Source: an uncultured Bacteroides sp.
GTDB lineage: Bacteria; Bacteroidota; Bacteroidia; Bacteroidales; UBA11471
DNA length: 5,870 nt
Direction: 5' to 3'
NCBI GenBank assembly: GCA_905210875.1
Contig: CAJLYN010000147.1
Coordinates: 1 to 5,870, forward strand
Shown here: positions 1-5,870 of the stretch, one piece after another
How positions within the stretch are numbered: the stretch's first letter is position 1
Layout: the number at the start of each line of letters is the position of its first letter
Position numbers and translations under genes: made by a program
Notes under the pieces: model-generated
Told to the model about the DNA's origin: nothing
The model's database searches: none
Seen by the model: only the letters and a program-made list of their open reading frames with translations

Positions 1-1
1 C

Positions 2-1249
2 ATCGACTATCCCGACTCGGTATATATACAGCGACTCAGCGCCCTCCCCGCCATTATCGAACTGCCCTACAACCGCGTGGTCAAAGGCTACATTACCCTC
101 TACACCGAAAAGCGGAGAGAACTGGTCGAGAAACTGCTGGCCCTGAACCTTTACTACGAACCCATCTTTGAACAGGAAATCGACAAGCAAGGTCTACCCA
201 TCGAACTGAAATACCTTCCCGTCATCGAGTCGGCCCTACGCCCCAATGCCGTATCGCCTGCCGGCGCCACAGGACTTTGGCAATTCATGATAGGCACCGC
301 CCGCATGATGGGCCTCGAAGTAAACAGTGTCGTCGACGAACGTCGCGACCCACACAAGTCGACCCAACAGGCACTCCGCTACCTGAAACAACTCTACGAC
401 AACTTCGGCGACTGGACCCTCGCCATTGCGGCCTACAACTGTGGACCGGGCAACGTAAACAAAGCCATACGCCGCTCGGGCGGTAAACGCGACTACTGGG
501 ACATCTACCCCTATCTGCCCCGCGAAACACGCGGATATGTTCCCGCTTTCATCGCCGCCAACTACATCATGAACTACTACAACTACCACAACATACAACC
601 GGGCGAAATAGAACTGCCGGCACAAATCGATACCGTCATGGTATCGAAGCGGCTGCACTTCAAACAGATTTCCGACGTTATCGGCATCGAAGTGAACGAA
701 CTGCGACAACTCAACCCACAATACCGCCGCGACGTCATTCCGGCCACAGCCAAGCGACCCTACTCCCTGATTCTCCCCGAACAATCGGCCTATGCCTTTG
801 TCGAAAACGAAGACTCCATCAGTCACCACCAGTCCGAACTGTACGCCCGACGCATAACGGCCGAGCTCTCCAGAGCCACCACCGTACAAGGCTACCACCG
901 GGTACGCTCGGGCGAGAACCTCTCGGTCATCGCCCACCGCTACCGCACCAGCGTTGCCAATCTGAAACGATGGAACAATCTGAAAAGCAACAATATATAT
1001 CCGGGCATGCGTCTGGTGGTAAACGGAGCCTACGCCAAGAAAAGCACCACATCGACCTCTTCGTCGAAAAGCAGCCGCAAAGCCGAGACCTGGGTACAAA
1101 ACGGCGTCCGCTACTACAAAGTCAAAGAGGGCGACAGCCTGTGGGAAATCTCCCGACAATTCCCGGGAGTTACCGTTCAGGCATTGAAAAACGCCAACTC
1201 ATTACAGTCAAACAACCTGAAACCGGGACAGATACTGAGAATTCCATAA
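2..1249 (+). CDS. MltD-like lytic murein transglycosylase with LysM repeats (5' end missing)
   Basis: The reading frame is open from base 2 and enters the window already coding, so the gene starts upstream; a GTG at 77 is internal and should not be taken as the start. About 415 residues are visible. Codons ~52-190 form an SLT (goose-lysozyme-like) domain: the catalytic Glu is codon 76 (bases 227-229) in IESALRP, followed by SPAGATGLWQF and, at codons 143-152, AAYNCGPGNV. This family cleaves the MurNAc-GlcNAc bond of peptidoglycan non-hydrolytically, leaving 1,6-anhydroMurNAc. Codons ~210-266 (LHFKQISDVIG, LNPQYRRD) look like a degenerate LysM unit common in MltD-type proteins. Two clear LysM peptidoglycan-binding repeats follow at bases ~893-1021 and ~1112-1246, separated by a Ser/Thr/Lys-rich linker. 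The protein ends directly after the last LysM, as is normal. The missing N-terminus should carry the signal peptide or lipobox; I cannot see it. Family assignment is firm; the exact MltD orthology is inferred. Confidence 0.93.
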   Translation: MDYPDSVYIQRLSALPAIIELPYNRVVKGYITLYTEKRRELVEKLLALNLYYEPIFEQEIDKQGLPIELKYLPVIESALRPNAVSPAGATGLWQFMIGTARMMGLEVNSVVDERRDPHKSTQQALRYLKQLYDNFGDWTLAIAAYNCGPGNVNKAIRRSGGKRDYWDIYPYLPRETRGYVPAFIAANYIMNYYNYHNIQPGEIELPAQIDTVMVSKRLHFKQISDVIGIEVNELRQLNPQYRRDVIPATAKRPYSLILPEQSAYAFVENEDSISHHQSELYARRITAELSRATTVQGYHRVRSGENLSVIAHRYRTSVANLKRWNNLKSNNIYPGMRLVVNGAYAKKSTTSTSSSKSSRKAETWVQNGVRYYKVKEGDSLWEISRQFPGVTVQALKNANSLQSNNLKPGQILRIP

Positions 1250-1308
1250 AAGGGCTCCTTATAAAAAGCGATTTTAAACAAAAAGAATCGACCTTTCGTT
1301 ATTTTTCG

Positions 1309-1316
1309 TATTTTTG
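1309..1316 (+). promoter_or_regulatory. Putative Bacteroidota -7 promoter box for the pectin operon
   Basis: TATTTTTG fits the Bacteroidota housekeeping -7 consensus TAnnTTTG exactly. It lies 37 bases before the ATG at 1354, giving a short leader of roughly 30 bases if used. No good TTTG -33 element is seen about 20 bases upstream; the nearest approximation, TTTC at 1294-1297, is too close. A near-copy, TATTTTTCG, sits immediately before it at 1300-1308. The region is the only substantial AT-rich gap before the three-gene unit, which supports promoter placement. Which regulator acts here is not visible. Confidence 0.5.
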
Positions 1317-1353
1317 TCATATCGAATAAAATCAATAAAAAACAAGAAACACC

Positions 1354-3003
1354 ATGAAACGTACACTTCTTTATCTGTTTGGGGTCTGCCTCATGGCCGT
1401 CTTTATGGCGCTGTCGAACAAGCAGAAACCCGTCATATACATGATAGGCGACTCGACGATGGCCAATAAATCGTTGGCCGGAGGAAATCCCGAGCGCGGC
1501 TGGGGTCATGTATTGCCCGGATTCTTTTCGCCCGAAATAAAAATCGACAACCACGCCGTGAACGGCCGCAGTTCGCTCAGCTTCATGAGCCGGTGGAACG
1601 CCGTATATGACCAGTTGAAAAAAGGCGATTACGTCTTCATTCAATTCGGGCACAACGACCAGAAAAAGAAACCCGACCGTTACTCCGACCCCGACACGGC
1701 CTATAAAAACAACCTTCGCTTCTACATCAACCAGACCCGCGAAAAGGGTGCCATACCCGTACTCTTCACCTCCATTATCCGACGTAAATTTGGCGAAGAC
1801 GGCAAGCTCATCGACACCCACGGGCGCTACATATCGGCCTGCAAAGAGGTAGCTGCCGAAATGAATGTCGTGTGCATCGATCTCAACAACAGCACCGAAA
1901 CACTCGTCAACAAGTTGGGCGACGAAGACTCGAAAGAACTCTTCATGTGGGTAACCCCCGGAACCTGCCCGGCCATACCCGACGGGCGTAAAGACGACAC
2001 CCACCTTCGGGTAAAAGGCGCCCGCATTGTAGCCGGCATGGCTGTCGACTCCATCGAGAAGAAAATTCCCGAACTGGCTCCCTACATCCGTCGTTACGAC
2101 TTCGTCGTGGCCCAAGACGGTAGCGGCGACTTCTTCACCCTGCAACGAGCCATCGACGCCGTACCCACTTTCAGCAAAGAGCCTGTTACCATTTATGTAC
2201 GAAACGGCGTCTACAAAGAGAAAATCACCGTACCCGGCAATCGCACCAACATACACATCATCGGCGAAGATGCCGACAAGGTAGTCTTTACCTATGACGA
2301 TTACGCATCAAAGAAAAATGCTGTCGGCAACGAGACCGGCACCTCGGGCTCGGCTTCGTTCTATGTCTATGGCAACGGCTTCAAGGCCGAGAACGTAACC
2401 TTTGAAAACAGTGCCGGACCGGTAGGTCAGGCCGTCGCCCTCTTTGTGGCCGCCGACAAATGCGTCTTCAAGAACTGCAAAATCAAAGGCTTCCAGGATA
2501 CCCTCTATACCTACGGTGAAGGCACTCGCCAATATTATGAAAACTGTTACATCGAAGGCACAACCGACTTCATCTTCGGCAAAGCAACCGCATGGTTCGA
2601 AGGCTGCACCATACACAGCAAGCAGAACTCCTACATCACGGCAGCTGCTACCCCCGAAAACGTTGCCTACGGCTATGTATTCCACGACTGCCGACTGACC
2701 GCCGACGAGGGTGTAGACCGCGTATACCTCGGCCGTCCGTGGCGTCCCTATGCCGCCGTACTCTTTACCGGCTGGGAAATGGGCAGCCACATCCGTCCCG
2801 AAGGATGGCACAACTGGGGCAAAGCCACCAACGAAGAGACTGCCCGATACGGTGAGTACAAAAACAAAGGCAAAGGTGCCGATACCGAAGGACGTGTAGC
2901 TTGGTCGCACCAACTCTCGCGCAAAGAGGCCTCAAAATACGACATCAAACACGTCTTGGGAGGAAACGACGGCTGGAATCCTCAGGAGAAAAAACGTCGC
3001 TAA
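1354..3003 (+). CDS. Bifunctional pectin esterase: SGNH/GDSL acetylesterase (CE12-like) fused to CE8 pectin methylesterase
   Basis: 549 residues. Residues 1-~21 are a signal peptide (MKRT, then a hydrophobic stretch), so the enzyme is exported. Residues ~26-240 are an SGNH hydrolase resembling rhamnogalacturonan acetylesterases: Ser34 in IGDST, Gly71 in NGRSS, Asn101 in GHND, and Asp214/His217 in DDTH form the expected catalytic set. Residues ~248-541 are a pectin methylesterase (right-handed beta-helix, CE8): GVYKEK at 285-290, Gln359 in GQAVAL, Gln381-Asp382 in QDTLY (general acid), Asp405 in DFIFG (nucleophile), and Arg461/Trp463 in LGRPW. All key residues of both domains are present, so both activities are expected: removing acetyl groups from rhamnogalacturonan or galacturonan, and methyl esters from homogalacturonan. 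There is almost no linker between the domains. It is first in the operon, 24 bases before the next gene. The ATG is preceded by an A-rich leader without Shine-Dalgarno, normal for the phylum. The acetyl substrate is inferred from family; exact specificity is open. Confidence 0.93.
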   Translation: MKRTLLYLFGVCLMAVFMALSNKQKPVIYMIGDSTMANKSLAGGNPERGWGHVLPGFFSPEIKIDNHAVNGRSSLSFMSRWNAVYDQLKKGDYVFIQFGHNDQKKKPDRYSDPDTAYKNNLRFYINQTREKGAIPVLFTSIIRRKFGEDGKLIDTHGRYISACKEVAAEMNVVCIDLNNSTETLVNKLGDEDSKELFMWVTPGTCPAIPDGRKDDTHLRVKGARIVAGMAVDSIEKKIPELAPYIRRYDFVVAQDGSGDFFTLQRAIDAVPTFSKEPVTIYVRNGVYKEKITVPGNRTNIHIIGEDADKVVFTYDDYASKKNAVGNETGTSGSASFYVYGNGFKAENVTFENSAGPVGQAVALFVAADKCVFKNCKIKGFQDTLYTYGEGTRQYYENCYIEGTTDFIFGKATAWFEGCTIHSKQNSYITAAATPENVAYGYVFHDCRLTADEGVDRVYLGRPWRPYAAVLFTGWEMGSHIRPEGWHNWGKATNEETARYGEYKNKGKGADTEGRVAWSHQLSRKEASKYDIKHVLGGNDGWNPQEKKRR

Positions 3004-3027
3004 ACCTTCCTTTACAACCATTATTCC

Positions 3028-4542
3028 ATGAAAAACCTCCCCACACAATTATGTAAAAGCGGGGCCGTGATTGCCACTGTTCTGCTTTTATTCCACACCA
3101 CACTCAGGGCCGACAACGTTGTTGTCGACCCCGATTTGCCTTTGGCCGTCCGCTTTGCCCGCTCCGAGATGCTGCGGCACCCCGACTACAAAACCATCGA
3201 CGGCAACAACGGCCTCAAATGGAACTACACCCACGGGTTGCTCTGCCAAGCCATCTTTGCCACCTACGACTACTACCACAGCGACACCCTCGACTGTAAC
3301 GACCTCTACACCTACGCCAAAGGCTACTACGAAGCCTGCATCAACAGCCAAGGCACCATCTACAAATACAAAAAAGGAAACTATTCGCTCGACCATGTAA
3401 ATCCGGGGAAAAATCTCTTCCGTCTCTACAACGAGACCGGTGACGAGCGCTATCTCACGGCCATGCGCACACTGCGCGACCAGTTGGCCGACCAACCACG
3501 CACCTCCGACGGAGGCTTCTGGCACAAGCAGAACTACCCCTACCAGATGTGGCTCGACGGCCTCTACATGGGAGCGCCCTACTATGCCCGTTACGCCCGC
3601 GACTTGGAAAGCGACCCCACGGCCTCGTACGACGACGTCATCAAACAGTTCAAACTCGTTGCTTCGCACACGCTCGACTCTCATAGCGGCCTCTACCGCC
3701 ACGGCTGGGACGAAAAACGCGTTCAGATATGGGCCGACAAGACAACCGGCCAGTCGCAGCACGTCTGGGGACGCGCCCTCGGCTGGTACACCATGGCTCT
3801 GGTCGATGTGCTCGAAATACTTCCCGAAGAGACCCCCGACCGCGAGTCACTGCTCACCATTCTGCAAGGCATATTCGACAAGCTACCCGCCTATCAGGAC
3901 GCAGAGACCGGAGCGTGGTACCAAGTGGTAGACTACCCCGACAGCACCGACAACTACCAGGAAATCTCCTGCACGGCCATGTTTGCCTACTCCATTGCCA
4001 AAGGTATCCGCCTCGGATACCTCGACGAAAGTCTCATGCCCATTGCCCGGAAAGCCTATGAAGGACTGCTGGCCAACTACCTCGACATCGAAAGCGACGG
4101 CAAGATAACCCTCCGCCAGATATGCTCCGTAGCCGGGTTGAGTAACGACCGCGACGGCTCCTACGACTATTACGTCAACCAGACCAAGACCATCTCAAAC
4201 GACCCCAAAGGGGTAGGCCCCTTTATCCTCCTGTGTATCGAGATGGAGCGTGCCGCAAAGCTTCCGGCAGCCACACAAATCACGGCAGCCGCTAACCTGC
4301 CCGCCCATATAACGGCCGATGGAGACATTGCTACACTGCACTATACTCTCGACCGAGCGAGTGACGTAGAAATCACCCTCGCCACCACCGACGGACGCGT
4401 CTGCCGGCAAATCACCCGTAAAGGAATACCGGCCGGAGCCCAATGCGAAAAGCTCGACACCCGCCATCTGCCGGCGGCACTCTACCTCGTGAGGCTGCAC
4501 TCCGGCTCCGAAACAAAAACTCTTAAATACCATAAAAAATAA
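3028..4542 (+). CDS. GH105 unsaturated rhamnogalacturonyl hydrolase with a T9SS-like C-terminal domain
   Basis: 504 residues. A signal peptide spans about residues 1-28 (hydrophobic VIATVLLLF, plausible cleavage after LRA). Residues ~34-406 are a GH105 (alpha/alpha)6-barrel. The signature HKxxYPxQMWLDGLYMG places His166, Trp175 and Asp177, with the same His-to-Asp spacing as the catalytic region of Bacillus YteR (His132/Asp143). Further family motifs are GLYRHGWDE (His225) and HVWGRALGWY (Arg249). GH105 enzymes hydrate and release the 4,5-unsaturated uronic acid left by pectin lyases at the non-reducing end of oligosaccharides. Residues ~418-504 are an extra beta-rich tail ending in LPAALYLVRLHSG and a Lys-rich terminus, resembling type IX secretion sorting domains; the downstream paralogue lacks it. 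The loop before RDGS (residues 371-378) is two residues shorter than in the paralogue and lacks GGxPY. It is about half identical by eye to the next gene, 6 bases away. GH105 assignment is secure; preference for rhamnogalacturonan over other unsaturated uronides is inferred. Confidence 0.93.
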   Translation: MKNLPTQLCKSGAVIATVLLLFHTTLRADNVVVDPDLPLAVRFARSEMLRHPDYKTIDGNNGLKWNYTHGLLCQAIFATYDYYHSDTLDCNDLYTYAKGYYEACINSQGTIYKYKKGNYSLDHVNPGKNLFRLYNETGDERYLTAMRTLRDQLADQPRTSDGGFWHKQNYPYQMWLDGLYMGAPYYARYARDLESDPTASYDDVIKQFKLVASHTLDSHSGLYRHGWDEKRVQIWADKTTGQSQHVWGRALGWYTMALVDVLEILPEETPDRESLLTILQGIFDKLPAYQDAETGAWYQVVDYPDSTDNYQEISCTAMFAYSIAKGIRLGYLDESLMPIARKAYEGLLANYLDIESDGKITLRQICSVAGLSNDRDGSYDYYVNQTKTISNDPKGVGPFILLCIEMERAAKLPAATQITAAANLPAHITADGDIATLHYTLDRASDVEITLATTDGRVCRQITRKGIPAGAQCEKLDTRHLPAALYLVRLHSGSETKTLKYHKK

Positions 4543-4550
4543 GCGCTTAT
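4539..4550. repeat. 12-base perfect palindrome across the stop/start junction of the two GH105 genes
   Basis: ATAAGCGCTTAT is its own reverse complement. It contains the TAA stop (4540-4542) of the upstream gene, the whole 6-base gap and the first two bases of the ATG at 4549. It is too compact for a stable hairpin. It may be chance or a protein-binding site; no function is shown. Confidence 0.4.
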
Positions 4551-5778
4551 GAAAAAGTTCAGTAAAATCGTGCTGTTCACAGCCCTGGCCATCGGCTGCT
4601 GCGGCACGGTCGACGCCAAGAAGAAACAGAAGTTTGAAGTAGACCCCGACCTGCCCATGTCGATACGCATGACGCAATCGGAAATTATCCGCAATCCCGA
4701 AGGATGGATGCTCGATTTCAGCAAAGGATTGAAATGGAACTACTGCCACGGGCTCGAATGTCAATCGTTTCTCGACGTATATGACCACTACATCGGACAG
4801 AAAAAATATGCCAAAATCGTAGCCCCGTTCTATACCTACGTAAAAGACTATGCCGACACGATAATCAACGAAAAGGGCATCATCTACGGCTACAAGAAAA
4901 CCAACTACAACATCGACCACGTAAACCCCGGCAAGATACTCTTCCGTCTCTATGAACGGGAAAAAGACCCCCGCTACAAAATTGCCATGGACACGCTGCG
5001 CTCACAGCTGGCCACCCAACCCCGCACCTCAGAGGGCGGATTCTGGCACAAACGCGTATATCCGTTCCAAATGTGGCTCGACGGCCTCTACATGGGAGAA
5101 CCCTACTACGCCCAATATACCGCCACTTTCGATGCCGACAATGAGAAAGCCTACGCCGACATCGTCAACCAGTTCCTGCTGGTAGCCAAACGCACCTACG
5201 ACAAGGAGACGGGGCTCTACCGCCATGCCTGGGACGAAATCAAGGCCCTGCCCTGGTCGGACAAGAGCGGACGCTCGGCTCACGTCTGGGGACGTGCCTT
5301 GGGCTGGTACATGATGGCCATCGTCGATGCCCTCGACTATCTGCCACAAGATCAGCCGGGACGCGACAAAATGATAAATATCCTGCAAGGTATCGTTAAG
5401 AATCTGGCCAAATACCAAGACCCGCAAACCGGTGCCTGGTGCCAGGTCATCGACCAGACAGGCCGTGAAGGCAACTACCTCGAAATGTCGTGCACCCCGA
5501 TGTATGCCTATGCCATTGCCAAAGGCGTGCGCAAAGGTTATCTCGACCCCTCGACCCTCGAAATGGCCAAGAAAGCCTATCAGGGTATTCTCGACAACTT
5601 CATCAAGGTCGATGAGAAAGGCCTCGTATCGCTCACCAACGTATGCGGTGTGGCCGGCCTGGGTGGCAAACCCTACCGCGACGGCTCCTTTGAATACTAC
5701 ATCAACGAAATCGTCCGCGACAACGACCCCAAAGGCGTAGCCCCCTTCATCATGTTGTGCCTCGAAATGGGTAATTAA
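4549..5778 (+). CDS. GH105 unsaturated rhamnogalacturonyl hydrolase, second copy
   Basis: 409 residues, close to the usual size for a single-domain GH105 plus a signal peptide. The N-terminus (MKKFSKIVLFTALAIGCCGTVDA) is an export signal; cleavage after VDA (residue 23) fits signal peptidase I, but the Cys17-Cys18 pair after AIG leaves a lipoprotein possible. The barrel carries the full motif set: HKRVYPFQMWLDGLYMG with His167, Trp176 and the catalytic Asp178, GLYRHAWDE (His226), HVWGRALGWY (Arg249), and the canonical LGGKPYRDGS loop at 371-380. The expected reaction is removal of an unsaturated galacturonyl residue from lyase products such as the unsaturated rhamnogalacturonan disaccharide. 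It starts 6 bases after the upstream stop, so co-transcription and perhaps translational coupling are likely. The protein ends right after the barrel (LCLEMGN), with no extra tail. A hairpin terminator follows about 40 bases downstream, making this the last gene of the unit. Confidence 0.94.
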   Translation: MKKFSKIVLFTALAIGCCGTVDAKKKQKFEVDPDLPMSIRMTQSEIIRNPEGWMLDFSKGLKWNYCHGLECQSFLDVYDHYIGQKKYAKIVAPFYTYVKDYADTIINEKGIIYGYKKTNYNIDHVNPGKILFRLYEREKDPRYKIAMDTLRSQLATQPRTSEGGFWHKRVYPFQMWLDGLYMGEPYYAQYTATFDADNEKAYADIVNQFLLVAKRTYDKETGLYRHAWDEIKALPWSDKSGRSAHVWGRALGWYMMAIVDALDYLPQDQPGRDKMINILQGIVKNLAKYQDPQTGAWCQVIDQTGREGNYLEMSCTPMYAYAIAKGVRKGYLDPSTLEMAKKAYQGILDNFIKVDEKGLVSLTNVCGVAGLGGKPYRDGSFEYYINEIVRDNDPKGVAPFIMLCLEMGN

Positions 5779-5790
5779 CGACCCCTATCA

Positions 5791-5806
5791 CACCGCCCGG
5801 GCGGTG
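5791..5806. repeat. 16-base GC-rich perfect palindrome in the operon 3' UTR
   Basis: CACCGCCCGGGCGGTG is fully self-complementary, centred 12 bases after the stop codon's last base is passed and 13 bases before the terminator stem begins. In RNA it could fold with a 6-bp GC-rich stem around CCGG. No T-tract follows it directly, so it is not itself a classical terminator. It could stabilise the mRNA 3' end or bind a protein; neither is shown by the sequence. Confidence 0.5.
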
Positions 5807-5819
5807 CCGATTACCAAAT

Positions 5820-5863
5820 AATAAAAACTATTTCGACAAAAATCGAAATAGTTTTTATTTTTT
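5820..5863 (+). terminator. Intrinsic (rho-independent-like) terminator after the operon
   Basis: A perfect 17-bp stem (5820-5836 pairing with 5843-5859) encloses a 6-base loop CAAAAA, and three further pairs are possible after one mismatch. The right arm runs into a T-rich tract (5852-5863, one A interruption). The stem is AT-rich apart from TCGA at its top and one further C-G pair. The left arm is A-rich, so it could also terminate transcription arriving from the opposite strand. Confidence 0.85.
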
Positions 5864-5870
5864 ATCTATT

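Noticed and set aside
77..79. GTG at 77 as the start of the transglycosylase gene
   Set aside because: The frame stays open to base 2 and the upstream residues (IDYPDSVYIQRLSALPAIIE) fit the usual N-terminal region of this family, so it is an internal Val codon.
236..1159. Long minus-strand open frame antisense to the transglycosylase gene
   Set aside because: Same Val/Gly/Phe-rich shadow composition, no motifs, and it lies fully within a confidently assigned gene.
1250..1260. AAGGGCTCCTT as a possible terminator after the transglycosylase gene
   Set aside because: The stem is only 4 bp with a 3-base loop, and no T-tract follows; the next bases are A-rich.
1177..2256. Long open frame on the minus strand (about 359 codons) across the end of the transglycosylase gene and the esterase gene
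   Set aside because: It is antisense to two firmly identified genes, its translation has low-complexity Val/Gly/Phe-rich composition with no recognisable domain, and it spans the intergenic promoter region. It is a by-product of codon bias.
3111..3127. Inverted repeat CGACAACGTTGTTGTCG just after the signal peptide codons of the first GH105 gene
   Set aside because: A 7-bp stem inside coding sequence, explained by the codons for Asp-Asn-Val-Val-Val-Asp; no support for a regulatory role.
4597..4602. Cys17-Cys18 in the second GH105 as a definite lipoprotein site
   Set aside because: The preceding residues are AIG rather than a canonical L-x-x lipobox, and a good signal peptidase I site (VDA) follows at residue 23; left as a possibility only.
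4195..4920. Minus-strand open frame across the junction of the two GH105 genes
   Set aside because: Antisense shadow with Val/Phe-rich translation; both sense genes have intact family motifs in this stretch.

Overview
The window looks like chromosomal DNA from a member of the Bacteroidota, most likely a gut-type Bacteroidales. The grounds are A-rich gene starts without a clear Shine-Dalgarno sequence, a Bacteroidota-type -7 box (TAnnTTTG) ahead of the second gene, a C-terminal tail on one enzyme that resembles type IX secretion sorting domains, and a pectin-degradation gene set typical of that phylum. I cannot assign a genus. All genes are on the + strand and coding density is very high; the only non-coding stretches are about 100 bases after the first gene, two short gaps in the operon, and about 90 bases at the right end.

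Layout. (1) Bases 2-1249 hold the 3' part of an MltD-like membrane-bound lytic murein transglycosylase: an SLT catalytic domain, a degenerate LysM-like segment and two clear LysM repeats. Its 5' end lies outside the window. It is a cell-wall housekeeping gene, probably unrelated to what follows. (2) Bases 1250-1353 are an AT-rich intergenic region with a good -7 promoter element. (3) Bases 1354-5778 are a compact three-gene unit with gaps of 24 and 6 bases. The first gene is an exported carbohydrate esterase with two different catalytic domains (SGNH/GDSL rhamnogalacturonan acetylesterase-like, then CE8 pectin methylesterase). The second and third are two exported GH105 unsaturated rhamnogalacturonyl/galacturonyl hydrolases that are paralogues of each other. 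(4) Bases 5779-5870 hold a GC-rich 16-base perfect palindrome and then a strong AT-rich hairpin with a T-tract, a likely transcription terminator that closes the unit.

How the genes work together (inference from families). The bifunctional esterase would strip acetyl and methyl esters from pectin, exposing the backbone to polysaccharide lyases. Those lyases leave unsaturated uronyl residues at the non-reducing ends of oligosaccharides, and the GH105 enzymes remove these residues so the rest can be broken down. No lyase, SusC/SusD pair or regulator is present in the window, so the unit must depend on enzymes encoded elsewhere.

The most notable points are the fusion of two esterases in one polypeptide, and the tandem GH105 pair in which only the first copy carries an extra C-terminal T9SS-like sorting domain and has a shortened loop before its RDGS motif. 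I see no clearly new system: no CRISPR array, mobile element, RNA gene or defence island.
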